DNA of 64,000 nucleotides from Siphonobacter sp. BAB-5405. Lineage in GTDB: Bacteria; Bacteroidota; Bacteroidia; Cytophagales; Spirosomataceae. Positions 7,979 to 17,017 of the stretch are shown piece after piece. The notes beneath the pieces are model-generated. The model was not told the DNA's origin and made no database searches. It was given only the letters and a program-made list of their open reading frames with translations. The position numbers and the translations under genes were made by a program. The stretch is from positions 186,001 through 250,000 of the forward strand of contig NZ_NJAG01000002.1 of assembly GCF_002872335.1 (NCBI RefSeq), in the 5' to 3' direction. Position 1 is the first letter of the stretch. Each line of letters opens with the position of its first letter.

Positions 7979-10723
7979 ATGAACGGTGATCAAAACGCAT
8001 TTGATTCTATCCAGAATTTATCTGGACAACTTGATATCCAGTTTGCCTTAGTAGCCACAGGATTAGGCGTCTGGGAACTTAACATTTCGACCAACCAAGT
8101 CCTATGGGATGATCGCTGCCGGGCCTTGTTTGGACTGGCACAGGATCACGTTATTCCTTACGAACAGGCCGTCCAATTTATCCATCCAGATGATGTAGAT
8201 CGCGTCAACACGGCTGTGCAGCAAGCCTTGACGGGTGAGTCAAATGGGAACTACGATCAAACCTACCGCACTATTGGAGCTGATGATGGCATCCTGCGGT
8301 GGGTACGCTTCCACGGTAGAGCCTATTTTAGCCAAACCGGCGATCCGTATCGCTTTGGTGGGGTAGCCCAGGATGTCACCCAACAAGTATACACTCAACA
8401 GTCACTGGTAGCCAGCGAAGCCCGGTTTAAAAACTTAGTGGCGGCTACCCCAGCGGCTACAGCCGTCTTCGTCGGCAGGGATATGCTCATTCAGCAGGTG
8501 AACGCCCCGATGCTGGCTATCTGGGGTAGGGACAAATCGGTACTTGGTAAAACACTCCTGGTAGCAATGCCTGAATTGGAACAACAGCCATTTTTAGCCC
8601 AGCTTCAGCATGTTTTTGATACCGGTGAACCGTTTCGGCACTCGGAAGGGGTGGCATATCTACTAACAGACGGACAACCCAAGACGGTTTATTTCAATCA
8701 TGCGTATAATCCACTCTATGATCAGGACGGATTTGTTTACGGAGTGATTAATACGGCCATTGACGTTACGGAGCAAGTAAGGGCCCGGCAGGCACTTCAA
8801 GATAGCGAAGCCCGCTTTAGCAACATCATCCAGCAGTCGCCAGCCGCCACGCTGGTGTTACGAGGGAATAAGTTTGTGATTGATCAGATCAACACCTCCA
8901 TGCTCGCCTTTTTTGGGAGGGGTGAGGAAGTGATTGGGCAGCCCCTGCTCGCCGTGATGCCGGAACAGAAGGAGCAGTTTGCCTGGCAACAGGCACAGCG
9001 GGTTTATTATGAAGGCATCACTTTTGATGAAAAAGAGGTCTTGGTGACTCATAAACGAACGGGAGTCATGCAGGAATACTATTATGATGTTGCGTATCGC
9101 CCTTTGCTGGAGGGCGGCCACATCACGGGTATGATTCAGGTCATCACGGACGTGACGGCACACGTACAGGCTCGCCGACAGCTCGAAGAAAGTGAAGCAA
9201 AGCTGAGCCTATTGAGCAACACGGTGCCCTCGATGATTTTTTACCTGGATCAGCAGCAACGTTACGTTTCTTATAATAAAACCTTTCAGGACTGGTTCGA
9301 CGTCGATGCCGATGAGGTCATTGGCCAAAGCGTACGGGAATTCATTGGTGAACAGGCCTATCAACAAGTAGCCCCACATTTGGCGGTTGCCTATGCAGGC
9401 CAGCCCGAACGCTATGAGCTGGCAGCTCCTTCCCGCGTAGGAACACAGCGGTGGCTGGATATTACTTATACACCTCACCATAACGAAGTAGGAGAACTGC
9501 TGGGAGTGATTGTACTGGCTAGCGACATCAGTACCCAGATGCAGGTTCGCAGAGCTTTGGAAGAGAGTAGCAATTCGTTGCAAAGTGCAATTGAGGTGGC
9601 CGGGCTAGGCACCTTTAGTGTGGATATTGCCAGTAATCTGTTAACCTGCTCGGCTCCCGTAGCCGAATGGTTTGGTTTTGATAGCCTAACGGCGGATACT
9701 GAAACGTTCATTGGCGGAGTGGGCGAAGCCGAGCAGGATTACGTGCGTGATCATCTGCAAAACACCATTCTAGCAGGACCTGAGGCCCGCTACAACGTGA
9801 CCCACTCGATCATTAACAGTAAAACGGGCCACCGAACGCTGATTCACGCCTTAGGACGGGTTTATTTCGATGCAAACGGGAAGCCGCTTAAAGTCCTCGG
9901 TATCGCTCAGGACATCACCGCCCAACGGGAGTTGCAGCAGGTCCTCGAGAACCAGGTTCAGCAACGAACCCAGGAGCTGACCTTGGCCAATCAGGACCTC
10001 AAACGCTCCAATGACAATTTACAGCAGTTTGCTTACGTAGCCTCACACGATCTTCAGGAGCCCCTACGCAAGATTCTGTCCTTTAGCAATTTGCTTAGTC
10101 TACGCCTGGGCGATAGACTCGATTCCAACATCACCGACTATCTGGATCGCATCAATAAGTCCAGTGAACGGATGTCTAGCCTGATCAAAGACCTGCTAGA
10201 ATTCTCCCGCATCGCGGTACGTCAACAGGAATTTGGTCCTGTCTCGGTAGATGCGGTAGTAGCGGGCGTATTGGATACGCTTTCCCTGGAAATTGAACAA
10301 CGTCAGGCCTACATTCATATAGACGATCTGCCCGTTGTTAAAGGAGATGCTCAACAACTCAGTCAGCTGTTTCAAAACTTGCTTTCCAATGCACTAAAAT
10401 TCACGCCTGCGGGGCAAGCTCCTCAGGTGCGGATAGAATATTTTCAACGGCAGCTTCATGAATTGCCGCCCGAAGTATTACCCCAACGTACAGCTCCTTA
10501 TTATCACCAGTTCAGTGTGAGCGACCAGGGCGTAGGCTTTGACACCAAGTATCTGGACCGAATCTTCCAGGTATTTCAGCGGCTGCATACTAAAAGTGAA
10601 TTTGCAGGAACAGGGGTTGGTCTGGCCATTTGCCAACGCGTGGTAGAAAACCATGGAGGGGGCATCACGGCAAACAGTGAACTCGGTCAGGGAGCCACGT
10701 TCTGTGTGTATTTACCCGCCTAG
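7979..10723 (+). CDS. sensor histidine kinase, five PAS domains
   Basis: A 914-aa soluble kinase. ATG at 7979 (MNGDQNAFDS) is preferred over the in-frame TTG at 7934, because the extra residues are unlike the family. Five PAS/PAC units cover about 25-650, with repeated joints such as DVTEQVRARQAL. A short coiled linker (QVQQRTQELTLANQ) leads to a phytochrome-type HisKA with His690 in YVASHDLQEPLRK. HATPase_c follows, with N box NLLSNALKF and G boxes DQGVGF and GTGVGLAICQRV. There is no receiver, so a separate response regulator is required; none is adjacent. This type belongs to the phytochrome-like kinases common in Cytophagales. Signal unknown. Confidence 0.93.
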   Translation: MNGDQNAFDSIQNLSGQLDIQFALVATGLGVWELNISTNQVLWDDRCRALFGLAQDHVIPYEQAVQFIHPDDVDRVNTAVQQALTGESNGNYDQTYRTIGADDGILRWVRFHGRAYFSQTGDPYRFGGVAQDVTQQVYTQQSLVASEARFKNLVAATPAATAVFVGRDMLIQQVNAPMLAIWGRDKSVLGKTLLVAMPELEQQPFLAQLQHVFDTGEPFRHSEGVAYLLTDGQPKTVYFNHAYNPLYDQDGFVYGVINTAIDVTEQVRARQALQDSEARFSNIIQQSPAATLVLRGNKFVIDQINTSMLAFFGRGEEVIGQPLLAVMPEQKEQFAWQQAQRVYYEGITFDEKEVLVTHKRTGVMQEYYYDVAYRPLLEGGHITGMIQVITDVTAHVQARRQLEESEAKLSLLSNTVPSMIFYLDQQQRYVSYNKTFQDWFDVDADEVIGQSVREFIGEQAYQQVAPHLAVAYAGQPERYELAAPSRVGTQRWLDITYTPHHNEVGELLGVIVLASDISTQMQVRRALEESSNSLQSAIEVAGLGTFSVDIASNLLTCSAPVAEWFGFDSLTADTETFIGGVGEAEQDYVRDHLQNTILAGPEARYNVTHSIINSKTGHRTLIHALGRVYFDANGKPLKVLGIAQDITAQRELQQVLENQVQQRTQELTLANQDLKRSNDNLQQFAYVASHDLQEPLRKILSFSNLLSLRLGDRLDSNITDYLDRINKSSERMSSLIKDLLEFSRIAVRQQEFGPVSVDAVVAGVLDTLSLEIEQRQAYIHIDDLPVVKGDAQQLSQLFQNLLSNALKFTPAGQAPQVRIEYFQRQLHELPPEVLPQRTAPYYHQFSVSDQGVGFDTKYLDRIFQVFQRLHTKSEFAGTGVGLAICQRVVENHGGGITANSELGQGATFCVYLPA

Positions 10724-10755
10724 CTGGGTTCATACCTTATTTTTCTTTTTCCTTA

Positions 10756-10793
10756 AGCAGATTAAGACTTAGGAAGCGAAGCCTTAATCTGCT
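10756..10793. terminator. hairpin terminator after kinase
   Basis: Perfect 11-bp inverted repeat, AGCAGATTAAG (10756-10766) and CTTAATCTGCT (10783-10793), about 30 bases after the kinase stop. The T-tract is weak on the plus strand. It sits between convergent genes and may serve both. Confidence 0.6.
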
Positions 10794-10979
10794 GGTTTGT
10801 TGGCTTAGATCGAAGCAAGCCTTTCGATTAGTTGGGTTCATTCAATGGGATAAGGTATCTGTGCATTCCAGGTAGAGGTATAAGATGGGGCATTTTAAAC
10901 ATCGTACTGGCGTCAGATAAAAGGTTAATCCTAATCACCTGTAAGGAGTCCTCTGCTAATGAGCGAAGCGAATGGCCAA

Positions 10980-11447
10980 TCAAGGCACAGACATGTGATC
11001 TCGCTTCACCATATAAAGGGCAAAACTTTTCGGTCGATCCATTTCGTTAATCACTTCTTCCGGAGTGAAGCTTTTACGTAAAAGAGCCTTTGTTTCTTCA
11101 GAAATTGAATCAAAACTAAAACTCACGAACACATGCTGCACCGTGTCACTGGCCATGAAGGTTGTGTCCAAGGACACGCCATTTTGAATACTCTTAAACT
11201 GCAATCGATGAAAGCCTTTTCTTAAGTGACATTCATGCGTATCCCAATAGTCTGCGATGCCTGTATAGGTCAAGGTATCTTTCAAAAGCAACTGCCCGTC
11301 CAAGTAGACTTCGAAGTCCGTCCGAGTGATTTTAGGGCTGCCATTTTCATACCAGATAACGAGCCGACTGTTTAAGGGATTGGACTCACAGGCTAAGAAG
11401 ACAGCAAGGCCTATGATCAGAGTTGATAAGAACACAAAGCGTTTCAT
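10980..11447 (-). CDS. hypothetical lipoprotein, 155 aa
   Basis: MKRF start with a hydrophobic signal and lipobox VFLAC (Cys20), then a mature part of about 135 residues containing FEVYLDGQLLLKDTL and GFHRLQFKS. The pattern suggests a small beta-rich envelope protein. No family recognised. It stands alone between the plus-strand kinase and a membrane protein. Confidence 0.75.
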   Translation of the reverse strand: MKRFVFLSTLIIGLAVFLACESNPLNSRLVIWYENGSPKITRTDFEVYLDGQLLLKDTLTYTGIADYWDTHECHLRKGFHRLQFKSIQNGVSLDTTFMASDTVQHVFVSFSFDSISEETKALLRKSFTPEEVINEMDRPKSFALYMVKRDHMSVP

Positions 11448-11699
11448 TGCAAAGGTTAGCGGTTATCTGTTGCATAATACATGATGCCTTGCTTATCATC
11501 AACTTTTTAACTTAGCTATATAACTCCACTGTGGAGGCTCGTCATGATGAAGCACGTCAAAGCCCCGCCCGGAGGAAAAATCACATCGTTGATTATCAGG
11601 CAATTGTGGTTTGCTAGATTTGGTTTAGCTATATAATACACTTAAGCGAATGCCGGGATTGATTAGCTTAAGGCCAGGTTTAATACTCCCTAACAGTAG
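11448..11699. other. intergenic, repeated TTAGCTATATAA
   Basis: The 12-mer TTAGCTATATAA occurs at about 11513 and again at about 11625. It could be a promoter or operator repeat for the divergent flanking genes; there is no other support. Confidence 0.2.
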
Positions 11700-12029
11700 A
11701 TGAACATTAATCTTCGGCTTTCGTACTTCTCTTGGCTGTTAATTATAGTCTCAACCCTAGCTACTGCATTACTCTCTTTTGTTTTTTACCTAGGCTCTGA
11801 AGAGAATGCACAGACTATGCTTGATGAACAGGGGTGGGTTTTAGTTCTACTAGCTAGATGGGGCGGGTTTTCAATATTGGCAGTACTATTTTCCGTTGTC
11901 ATTGCCATCTTTGGCACTGCCCTGTCAGATGTAGCAAGCTTTAGGCAAACGTTTCGAATTTCAGTGGTTTGTAACAGTATGGGAGCTTTCTTAGGAACTG
12001 TAGCTTTTGTTATAGCTATCATATTTTGA
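11700..12029 (+). CDS. small integral membrane protein, 109 aa
   Basis: Three predicted membrane helices: about 10-32 (LLIIVSTLATALLSFVF), 45-70 (LVLLARWGGFSILAVLFSV) and 85-108 (MGAFLGTVAFVIAIIF). No family motif recognised. ATG start at 11700 after a purine-poor leader, as is usual in this phylum. Function unknown. Confidence 0.6.
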   Translation: MNINLRLSYFSWLLIIVSTLATALLSFVFYLGSEENAQTMLDEQGWVLVLLARWGGFSILAVLFSVVIAIFGTALSDVASFRQTFRISVVCNSMGAFLGTVAFVIAIIF

Positions 12030-12137
12030 AAGTCCCTATAGGAACACCCCGGGGATGGGTCAGACGCTTTTGCCTACCGGGGAGGGTTTGACAGGTACTC
12101 TTTCACGCTCGAAGGTATACAACACTCGGGTAGCCGT

Positions 12138-12533
12138 TTATGGACAGGGCTGCCAGGAGGCCGATTCACCAACAATGAGTGGACTAGGTCCTATAATGGC
12201 TGGGCAGATTACATTGGATATACCCGCCTTTTCCTTGTTCTCTCGGCTTTCATCGTAATGAAAGGTTAGATAGAAAACCGTGTCTCTTTTCTTGAATTCG
12301 TCTGGGAGATTCAGTACCGCTGCCTGAGAGGTATAGATCGTACTTGCGTACACCGGAAGAGGAAGGTCTGTGCGTGGTTCCAGAAAGGTCACTAAGGAAG
12401 CTTTAACGGGGCAGTACTCCATAGTATAGCGAACCGCTACACAGGCACTCTTCGTCCGAACGGCAGCGTCGTCTTTTGAGCAGGATAAAAGGGCTAAAAC
12501 CAGCAGGGGTACGATCAGTATAGGGTATTTCAT
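12138..12533 (-). CDS. hypothetical lipoprotein, 131 aa
   Basis: I prefer the ATG at 12533 (MKYPILIVPLLVLALLSC) because it opens a standard lipoprotein signal with lipobox LLSC (Cys18). A longer frame back to 12623 adds 30 residues with no signal character. The mature part has paired cysteines (SACVAVRYTMEYC and a C-terminal CP), which suggests a disulphide-stabilised envelope protein. No family recognised. Confidence 0.65.
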   Translation of the reverse strand: MKYPILIVPLLVLALLSCSKDDAAVRTKSACVAVRYTMEYCPVKASLVTFLEPRTDLPLPVYASTIYTSQAAVLNLPDEFKKRDTVFYLTFHYDESRENKEKAGISNVICPAIIGPSPLIVGESASWQPCP

Positions 12534-12671
12534 AGGTGTAGATTTTATTCGTAGTGCATAGACCCTGAATGCTACGCATAGGTTGCAAAGCCGTTCATCC
12601 GAATTCCGTTCATAACTATCCACAGCAGCACGATCTTAGGCCAACCAACGTCTACCCTTAACCATCTGCCT

Positions 12672-12896
12672 ATGCACGTCTACAAAGAGTTCATCAAAAC
12701 CTTCCTGGTTACCCTCGTGGGCATGTTCGCCTGCGTTTTCACGATCGAAGTTCTTTACCGAGTGATTAAAGGCTTATCCTTTCAAGAAGCGATGGCACTC
12801 TATCAGCCTGACTATAGCCACGTAGGAGTCGCTTGTGTGATCGCTATTGCCGTGACGTATGGAAGGAAAAAGCCTGCTTCTGAGGAGAAGCAATAG
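12672..12896 (+). CDS. small membrane protein, 74 aa
   Basis: Two hydrophobic helices, about 8-28 (FLVTLVGMFACVFTIEVLY) and 48-64 (VGVACVIAIAVTYG), with a basic C-terminus (GRKKPASEEKQ). Unknown function; supported by its ATG and its composition. Confidence 0.5.
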   Translation: MHVYKEFIKTFLVTLVGMFACVFTIEVLYRVIKGLSFQEAMALYQPDYSHVGVACVIAIAVTYGRKKPASEEKQ

Positions 12897-13200
12897 TACC
12901 GGATGCTCTTCTAGTAGGATGTAGGATTTTTAACGCCCTTGCTAATCAGGAGTATGCAGTTTTCACCAAATCCGGGGAAAACTCTTTTAGTGGTTGATAA
13001 ACTTTCCCCTGCTCCGCTGATAGGCTATTAGAGGAATAGCTTGCCTGCGTTTATCCAGCCCTTTAACTTCAGCATTTTGCACTAGTTAACCTTTTTTGTC
13101 ACCACCTGAAGCACCTTTCCTTACTACTGCCGCCCGTTGAACCCCTTCTATTTTACTCAGAAAATACCTTTGTGTAAAGGGCCATTCAAGAAAGAGCCAG
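12897..13200. other. gap with a possible promoter element
   Basis: No gene seen. A TACCTTTG element (13165-13172) fits the Bacteroidota -7 consensus but lacks a well-spaced TTG. It would drive a short plus-strand ORF from ATG 13201 that is antisense to the 3' end of the next gene. This could be an antisense promoter or chance. Confidence 0.25.
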
Positions 13201-13225
13201 ATGAAAATACGTGCATCCTCATCTT

Positions 13226-13480
13226 TTAAAGAACCGTGTTTCTGCGGTTTATTTCCGCCTGAAGATTTTTTATTTCTTCAGAATTCCTGTACCCAATTAG
13301 AAAAGAAATAACTATTAAAATCACCGGTAAAAGAAAACCCTTATTTATAGCAGCGTACACCGCAATACCGATAAGTACACCGATGTACACAGCCGTTGTG
13401 ATCTTTTTTGAGTTTATTTTCTTTTCTTCCGACACTAATTCTTCGCGTGTCATGGTCGCATAATCTTTACTTGATAACAT
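13226..13480 (-). CDS. small membrane protein, 84 aa
   Basis: A charged N-terminal helix (TREELVSEEKKINSKK) is followed by two adjacent membrane segments (about 31-45 and 50-65) and a charged C-terminal helix (NSEEIKNLQAEINRR). The hairpin membrane topology with cytoplasmic ends is inferred. No family recognised. Confidence 0.6.
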   Translation of the reverse strand: MLSSKDYATMTREELVSEEKKINSKKITTAVYIGVLIGIAVYAAINKGFLLPVILIVISFLIGYRNSEEIKNLQAEINRRNTVL

Positions 13481-13697
13481 AGGACTGGTTGGGTTAAGGG
13501 AAACAGTTAGATAGGTTTTTGTAACGAATGGGTATACAGCCTATCAGTCGTCTTGTACGGAATACGAACGATCAGGCTCCAGGGTACCCCTTGTCACAAG
13601 ATAGTTAATTTCTGTCATCTCGCAAAAAGAGCTTCTACGGGTATGGTAAACAGTAGTTAATTGACTGTGTTTTGCGTGGGCCAGTGTGTGATTGCAC

Positions 13698-14273
13698 CTA
13701 ATAACGACTGTCAATGACAGGCTCCCTGCCCGGAACGAGTGGCTCGCTTCCCATCATTTCAACGTTCGAGTACAGTTGCTTTTTGATTGCAGGATACGAA
13801 GCTTTTACCAGTAGCCAGATCCGTTGGTTTAAATCCTCATCGGAAGATTGAAGTATGGCATATTCAGGCCAGAAACTTGCTCTCCGAAAAAACATCCCCA
13901 ACTCGTCGCACCAGTAGAAATTCGCTCCGCTGTCGCTACTGGCCGTGGGTAACCTGAACCGCTCTACCGGATAGCTCCTCCCCTTTACCAAATATGACTG
14001 ACTTTCCAGGTGCCACAAGGTATCGAAAGCAGCATAAGAATGCTTCCGAAAAAGAAGCCGATTAGCTACCGTGTCCCGGATGTATTCGATCGTATCGAAG
14101 GAGGTTTGGTAAGCTATGGTGTAGCCCTTTCTGAAGGCCGTCTTTATACTAGTGGTATGAGTAGTGTCGAATTGTGCCGCTCCACGAATCCTGATGCTTT
14201 GCCAATAGTAGCGATGCTCGTTAGGCTGACAGGCGAGCAGAAGAAAGCCCAGAAAAAAACAGATAACCTTCAT
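13698..14273 (-). CDS. hypothetical lipoprotein, 191 aa
   Basis: ATG at 14273 gives MKVICFFLGFLLLACQ with lipobox LLAC (Cys15). A longer frame to 14420 would overlap the upstream kinase and has no signal, so it is rejected. The mature protein includes FDTTHTTSIKTAF and FYWCDELGMFFRRA. It lies 61 bases after the histidine kinase on the same strand and is probably the last gene of that operon. Function unknown. Confidence 0.75.
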   Translation of the reverse strand: MKVICFFLGFLLLACQPNEHRYYWQSIRIRGAAQFDTTHTTSIKTAFRKGYTIAYQTSFDTIEYIRDTVANRLLFRKHSYAAFDTLWHLESQSYLVKGRSYPVERFRLPTASSDSGANFYWCDELGMFFRRASFWPEYAILQSSDEDLNQRIWLLVKASYPAIKKQLYSNVEMMGSEPLVPGREPVIDSRY

Positions 14274-14334
14274 CCGTTCGTAGACATCTAAAGCTAAATC
14301 GGAACGTTCCTGCCCGGCATTCATTTCTTTGCCT

Positions 14335-15129
14335 TTAAGCCGAGATAGGTACGTCAATGGTAACCCGTGTGCCCTGCTGGGGTTTGCTGTCGATATGCAA
14401 ATTGCCTTTGAGCAAATCAACGCGTCGATGTAGGTTTTTTAATCCGAGTCCGCTAGTGGACAGGGAGGCGGGCTGATGAAGCAGAAAGCCTTCTCCATTA
14501 TCCGCAATACGAATAGCCAGGGTATGGGGCCGATACGAAAAGTGAACTTCAATCTGACTGGCTCTGGCGTGTTTAAGGGCATTAGAGAGAATCTCCTGCA
14601 CCATACGAAACAGCATCAAATCCTGCCGGTCGGGCAAGGCATAAGGGGTGCCATCCAGCTTTACTTCGATGGCCTTTTGACTCGCTTTCCGAATGCGGTC
14701 CGTTTCAAACACCACACTTTCGTAAAGGCCAAACGATTCGATCGCCTCACTATTCAAGGTTTTGGTAACGTCCCGAACGGCCTGTACGGCTACCTGCAGG
14801 AGGTCATTTACCTCATTGACCTCCTGCTTAAGGGTAACATCCGATGTTTTATTTCGTAAGGTGTACAGGCCCAGTCGAACGACGGTTAATAACTGGCCAA
14901 TGTTATCGTGTAACTCTTCACTGATGTGCTGCAGGGTAGAATTCTGGATCTCGATCTGGGATTCCAGTAACTCCCGATTGAAAGCCTCCTTCAGTGACTG
15001 CTGCTGCTCCTGATGCTGCCGATACCGTTGTTGATGGCGAATGGTCATGAAAATGATAAAGCCTGCCAGAATGACCAGCAGGACTGAAACCACAACGGTA
15101 GTAATCAGAAAGCCCAGTGAAAAGGTCAT
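14335..15129 (-). CDS. NarL-partner type sensor histidine kinase (HisKA_3)
   Basis: A 264-aa membrane kinase. One N-terminal helix (about 5-28, GFLITTVVVSVLLVILAG) is followed by a coiled linker rich in Gln, HisKA_3 with His74 in ISEELHDNIGQLL, and HATPase_c with ADNGEGF and GLGLKNLHRRVDLL. This class phosphorylates LuxR-type response regulators, but none is adjacent. The start ATG overlaps the stop of the upstream 7TM frame (ATGA), which implies translational coupling. The external domain is missing, so the 7TM partner or the lipoproteins may supply the sensing part (inference). Confidence 0.9.
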   Translation of the reverse strand: MTFSLGFLITTVVVSVLLVILAGFIIFMTIRHQQRYRQHQEQQQSLKEAFNRELLESQIEIQNSTLQHISEELHDNIGQLLTVVRLGLYTLRNKTSDVTLKQEVNEVNDLLQVAVQAVRDVTKTLNSEAIESFGLYESVVFETDRIRKASQKAIEVKLDGTPYALPDRQDLMLFRMVQEILSNALKHARASQIEVHFSYRPHTLAIRIADNGEGFLLHQPASLSTSGLGLKNLHRRVDLLKGNLHIDSKPQQGTRVTIDVPISA

Positions 15130-15790
15130 ATCCCAGGGTTGAGCTCAGGCTTTTCCTGCTTGCGTAGAAAAGTGATGGCGAAACAGACATACAAAAACAC
15201 ATTGGCCACATCCCGAATGATTTGAAACCAGTAGTGTGCCCGCAGGTCATTACCCATGGCATTATGCAATGCATTTTGAGGTAGACAGGTTGCTATATAA
15301 AGCAGATGACCACAGCAAATCCAAAATAAAGAATAGTTAAACACGGAACGAGTTGCCGGCAGTTGTAAAATGCGGTAAAATACCAAAGTGACCACATACT
15401 CGTGAACACCATGGAAGTCATCCAAGCATTGCTTGCAAAGATGGTTGTAAGGGGCTGCCAGAAAACCATATTGACAAAATAAAAAACCCAGAAGGCTACC
15501 AGAACTCGTAACAACCACCGGCTACGAAGCTCCTGATAGAATCCCAGTGTCGTTAAGGTAAAGTTTATAGGTACATAGGTTGTATAGACCACTATGTTAT
15601 TATGATACCTAATACGAGCATAGCTGGCGATCATTTCAGTGATAAAAGATTGCAGCACTACCAACCAAAAGTAACGAAGACTAGGTGGTAAACTTTTAAA
15701 GCGGAAGATACCTGCGATAATGGCTGTGATCATAAATATGAGCCACGGAAGCATGGTTAAATCAAAAGCCATCGGATCAATTATTGGCAC
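15126..15790 (-). pseudogene. 7TM-like membrane protein, frameshifted
   Basis: Two overlapping frames form one membrane protein. The first, from ATG 15790 (or 15772), has about five helices and reads into MVFTSMWSLWYFTAF. The second frame takes over in the 15350-15400 zone with VVTLVFYRILQLPA and SVFNYSLFWICCGHLLY, and ends in DVANVFLYVCFAITFL. The joined product would be about 220 aa, the size of the multi-helix proteins that often precede kinases in Cytophagales. The second frame ends exactly at ATGA with the kinase start, so the original C-terminus is the second frame. The break could be a real mutation or a one-base assembly error. Confidence 0.7.
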
Positions 15791-16542
15791 GTGTTAGGTG
15801 GTGGACAAAGTTTACCCAAGTTATAGTATTCATCCGAAGAAGATTTTTCTGTATTGCTTGATTTAGAACTGTGGACCGAATAAATGATTGTCAGATGAGC
15901 CTCACCCGCATCCGTTTTTCGCATGGCGGGCGACAAATAGATGAATTCCGGATAAGGGCCTGTACCAAAAAGATTTTTCAGCCACTCTTCTAAACCAGCA
16001 ATGGGCGTAGGAATGCTGCAATAAAAGTAATTGCGGTAAAAATCGGGAGGCAGAAGTAATTTCTCGACGCCCGTACTGATGAGTTGATAGCGGAAATTCT
16101 CTTTGTAAAGGCTGGCCTCATCAGCCGTCACTTTACCGAAGTAACTGGCATTAAGCGTATCCGCTTCCCCCGTAGTACCAAAGATAAATTCCAGGGGTGA
16201 TTCCAGTGAGGTGAATACAGGATAGACGACCAGATTCCGTTGTCCTTTGTAGAAATCGCGAAGCTCCGCCAGCTTGACTTTGAATCGTTTATGAAAAACG
16301 CTCGTATCTCCACTCGTTTCGTTGAGAAGACGATAGGCCTTTTCACCCCTGATTTCTTTTTGAAGTGTTGCACTCAACAGGCTAATTTCCTCCCAGGCTT
16401 GTTTAGCTGAAATGGGGGCTCCGGTCGCTTCTACAACAGTCGGGTCTGCTAGTTTCGACGCGGATACCGAAGATTCGGTTTTTTTTGTCTCACACGACCA
16501 GAACAGCCCGATGAGGAGTCCGGCTAATAGATACTTTTTCAC
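15781..16542 (-). CDS. hypothetical lipoprotein, 253 aa
   Basis: Signal MKKYLLAGLLIGLFWSC, Cys17 as the lipidation site. Mature part about 236 residues, mostly helical, ending in CPPPNTC. No family recognised. It starts the likely operon lipoprotein, 7TM protein, kinase, lipoprotein, and overlaps the next frame by about 10 bases. A role in sensing for the kinase is only inferred from position. Confidence 0.8.
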   Translation of the reverse strand: MKKYLLAGLLIGLFWSCETKKTESSVSASKLADPTVVEATGAPISAKQAWEEISLLSATLQKEIRGEKAYRLLNETSGDTSVFHKRFKVKLAELRDFYKGQRNLVVYPVFTSLESPLEFIFGTTGEADTLNASYFGKVTADEASLYKENFRYQLISTGVEKLLLPPDFYRNYFYCSIPTPIAGLEEWLKNLFGTGPYPEFIYLSPAMRKTDAGEAHLTIIYSVHSSKSSNTEKSSSDEYYNLGKLCPPPNTCQ

Positions 16543-16668
16543 AATGGATTTTAAACTAGGTGATAAAACGGGTGGGAAATTACTTAAAATTTACGATATA
16601 TTAAGTGTAGATATGATTTCAAAGTAGTATTAAAGCAAATTTTTACAACACATCAGTAAAAACAAAAG

Positions 16669-16690
16669 AAGCCCGACTGCTGTCGAGCTT
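16669..16690. terminator. AAGCCCGAC hairpin
   Basis: AAGCCCGAC / GTCGAGCTT around TGCT with one mismatch, preceded by ACAAAAG. A relative with the same flanks occurs at about 1633-1660 (ACAAAAGAAGCCCAACGA). Confidence 0.5.
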
Positions 16691-16717
16691 TTGAATTCCT
16701 CCTGAACGTTGTCTAAC

Positions 16718-16758
16718 GTCTGCAAATAAGTTTAGTATTGATAAACTTATTTGCAGAC
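16718..16758. repeat. perfect 17-bp inverted repeat
   Basis: GTCTGCAAATAAGTTTA (16718-16734) and its exact reverse complement (16742-16758) around the 7-base loop GTATTGA. It lies in the 475-base gap 16543-17017 between two minus-strand transcription units. No T-tract, so it is not a typical terminator. Confidence 0.85.
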
Positions 16759-16811
16759 ATCATGAATAAGTATTGACTTTATTTAAGAACCTATTGTTTT
16801 AAGTTACGATC

Positions 16812-16922
16812 AAAAAAAGCCTATCCGTCGTCACGTACAGGCTTTGCATGAACCTGTCTTCAAAGCCGCCACTTTTCTGACCGATTCAGTGATACAAACC
16901 TACGGCAGAGAGCCTACCTAAG
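16812..16922. repeat. dispersed ~110-bp repeat, copy 1
   Basis: A terminator-like hairpin (AAAGCCT...AGGCTTT) followed by about 74 bases starting TGAACCTGTCTTCAAAGC and ending near GAGAGCC. The same order of hairpin and tail occurs at 29288-29397 with about 85-90% identity by eye. Confidence 0.75.
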
Positions 16923-17017
16923 CCTTTTACTTTCGATCAATGAACTGATTTTCACCACAAACCGCAGCTTTTGCCTATTTAAAAAAACCAGTTAACAGGT
17001 TACTATATTTATTTTTA

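Noticed and set aside
10832-11050. Rightward 72-codon frame
   Set aside because: Runs into the opposite lipoprotein gene and has no protein-like features.
12055-12258. Rightward 67-codon frame
   Set aside because: Mostly antisense to the lipoprotein at 12138-12533.
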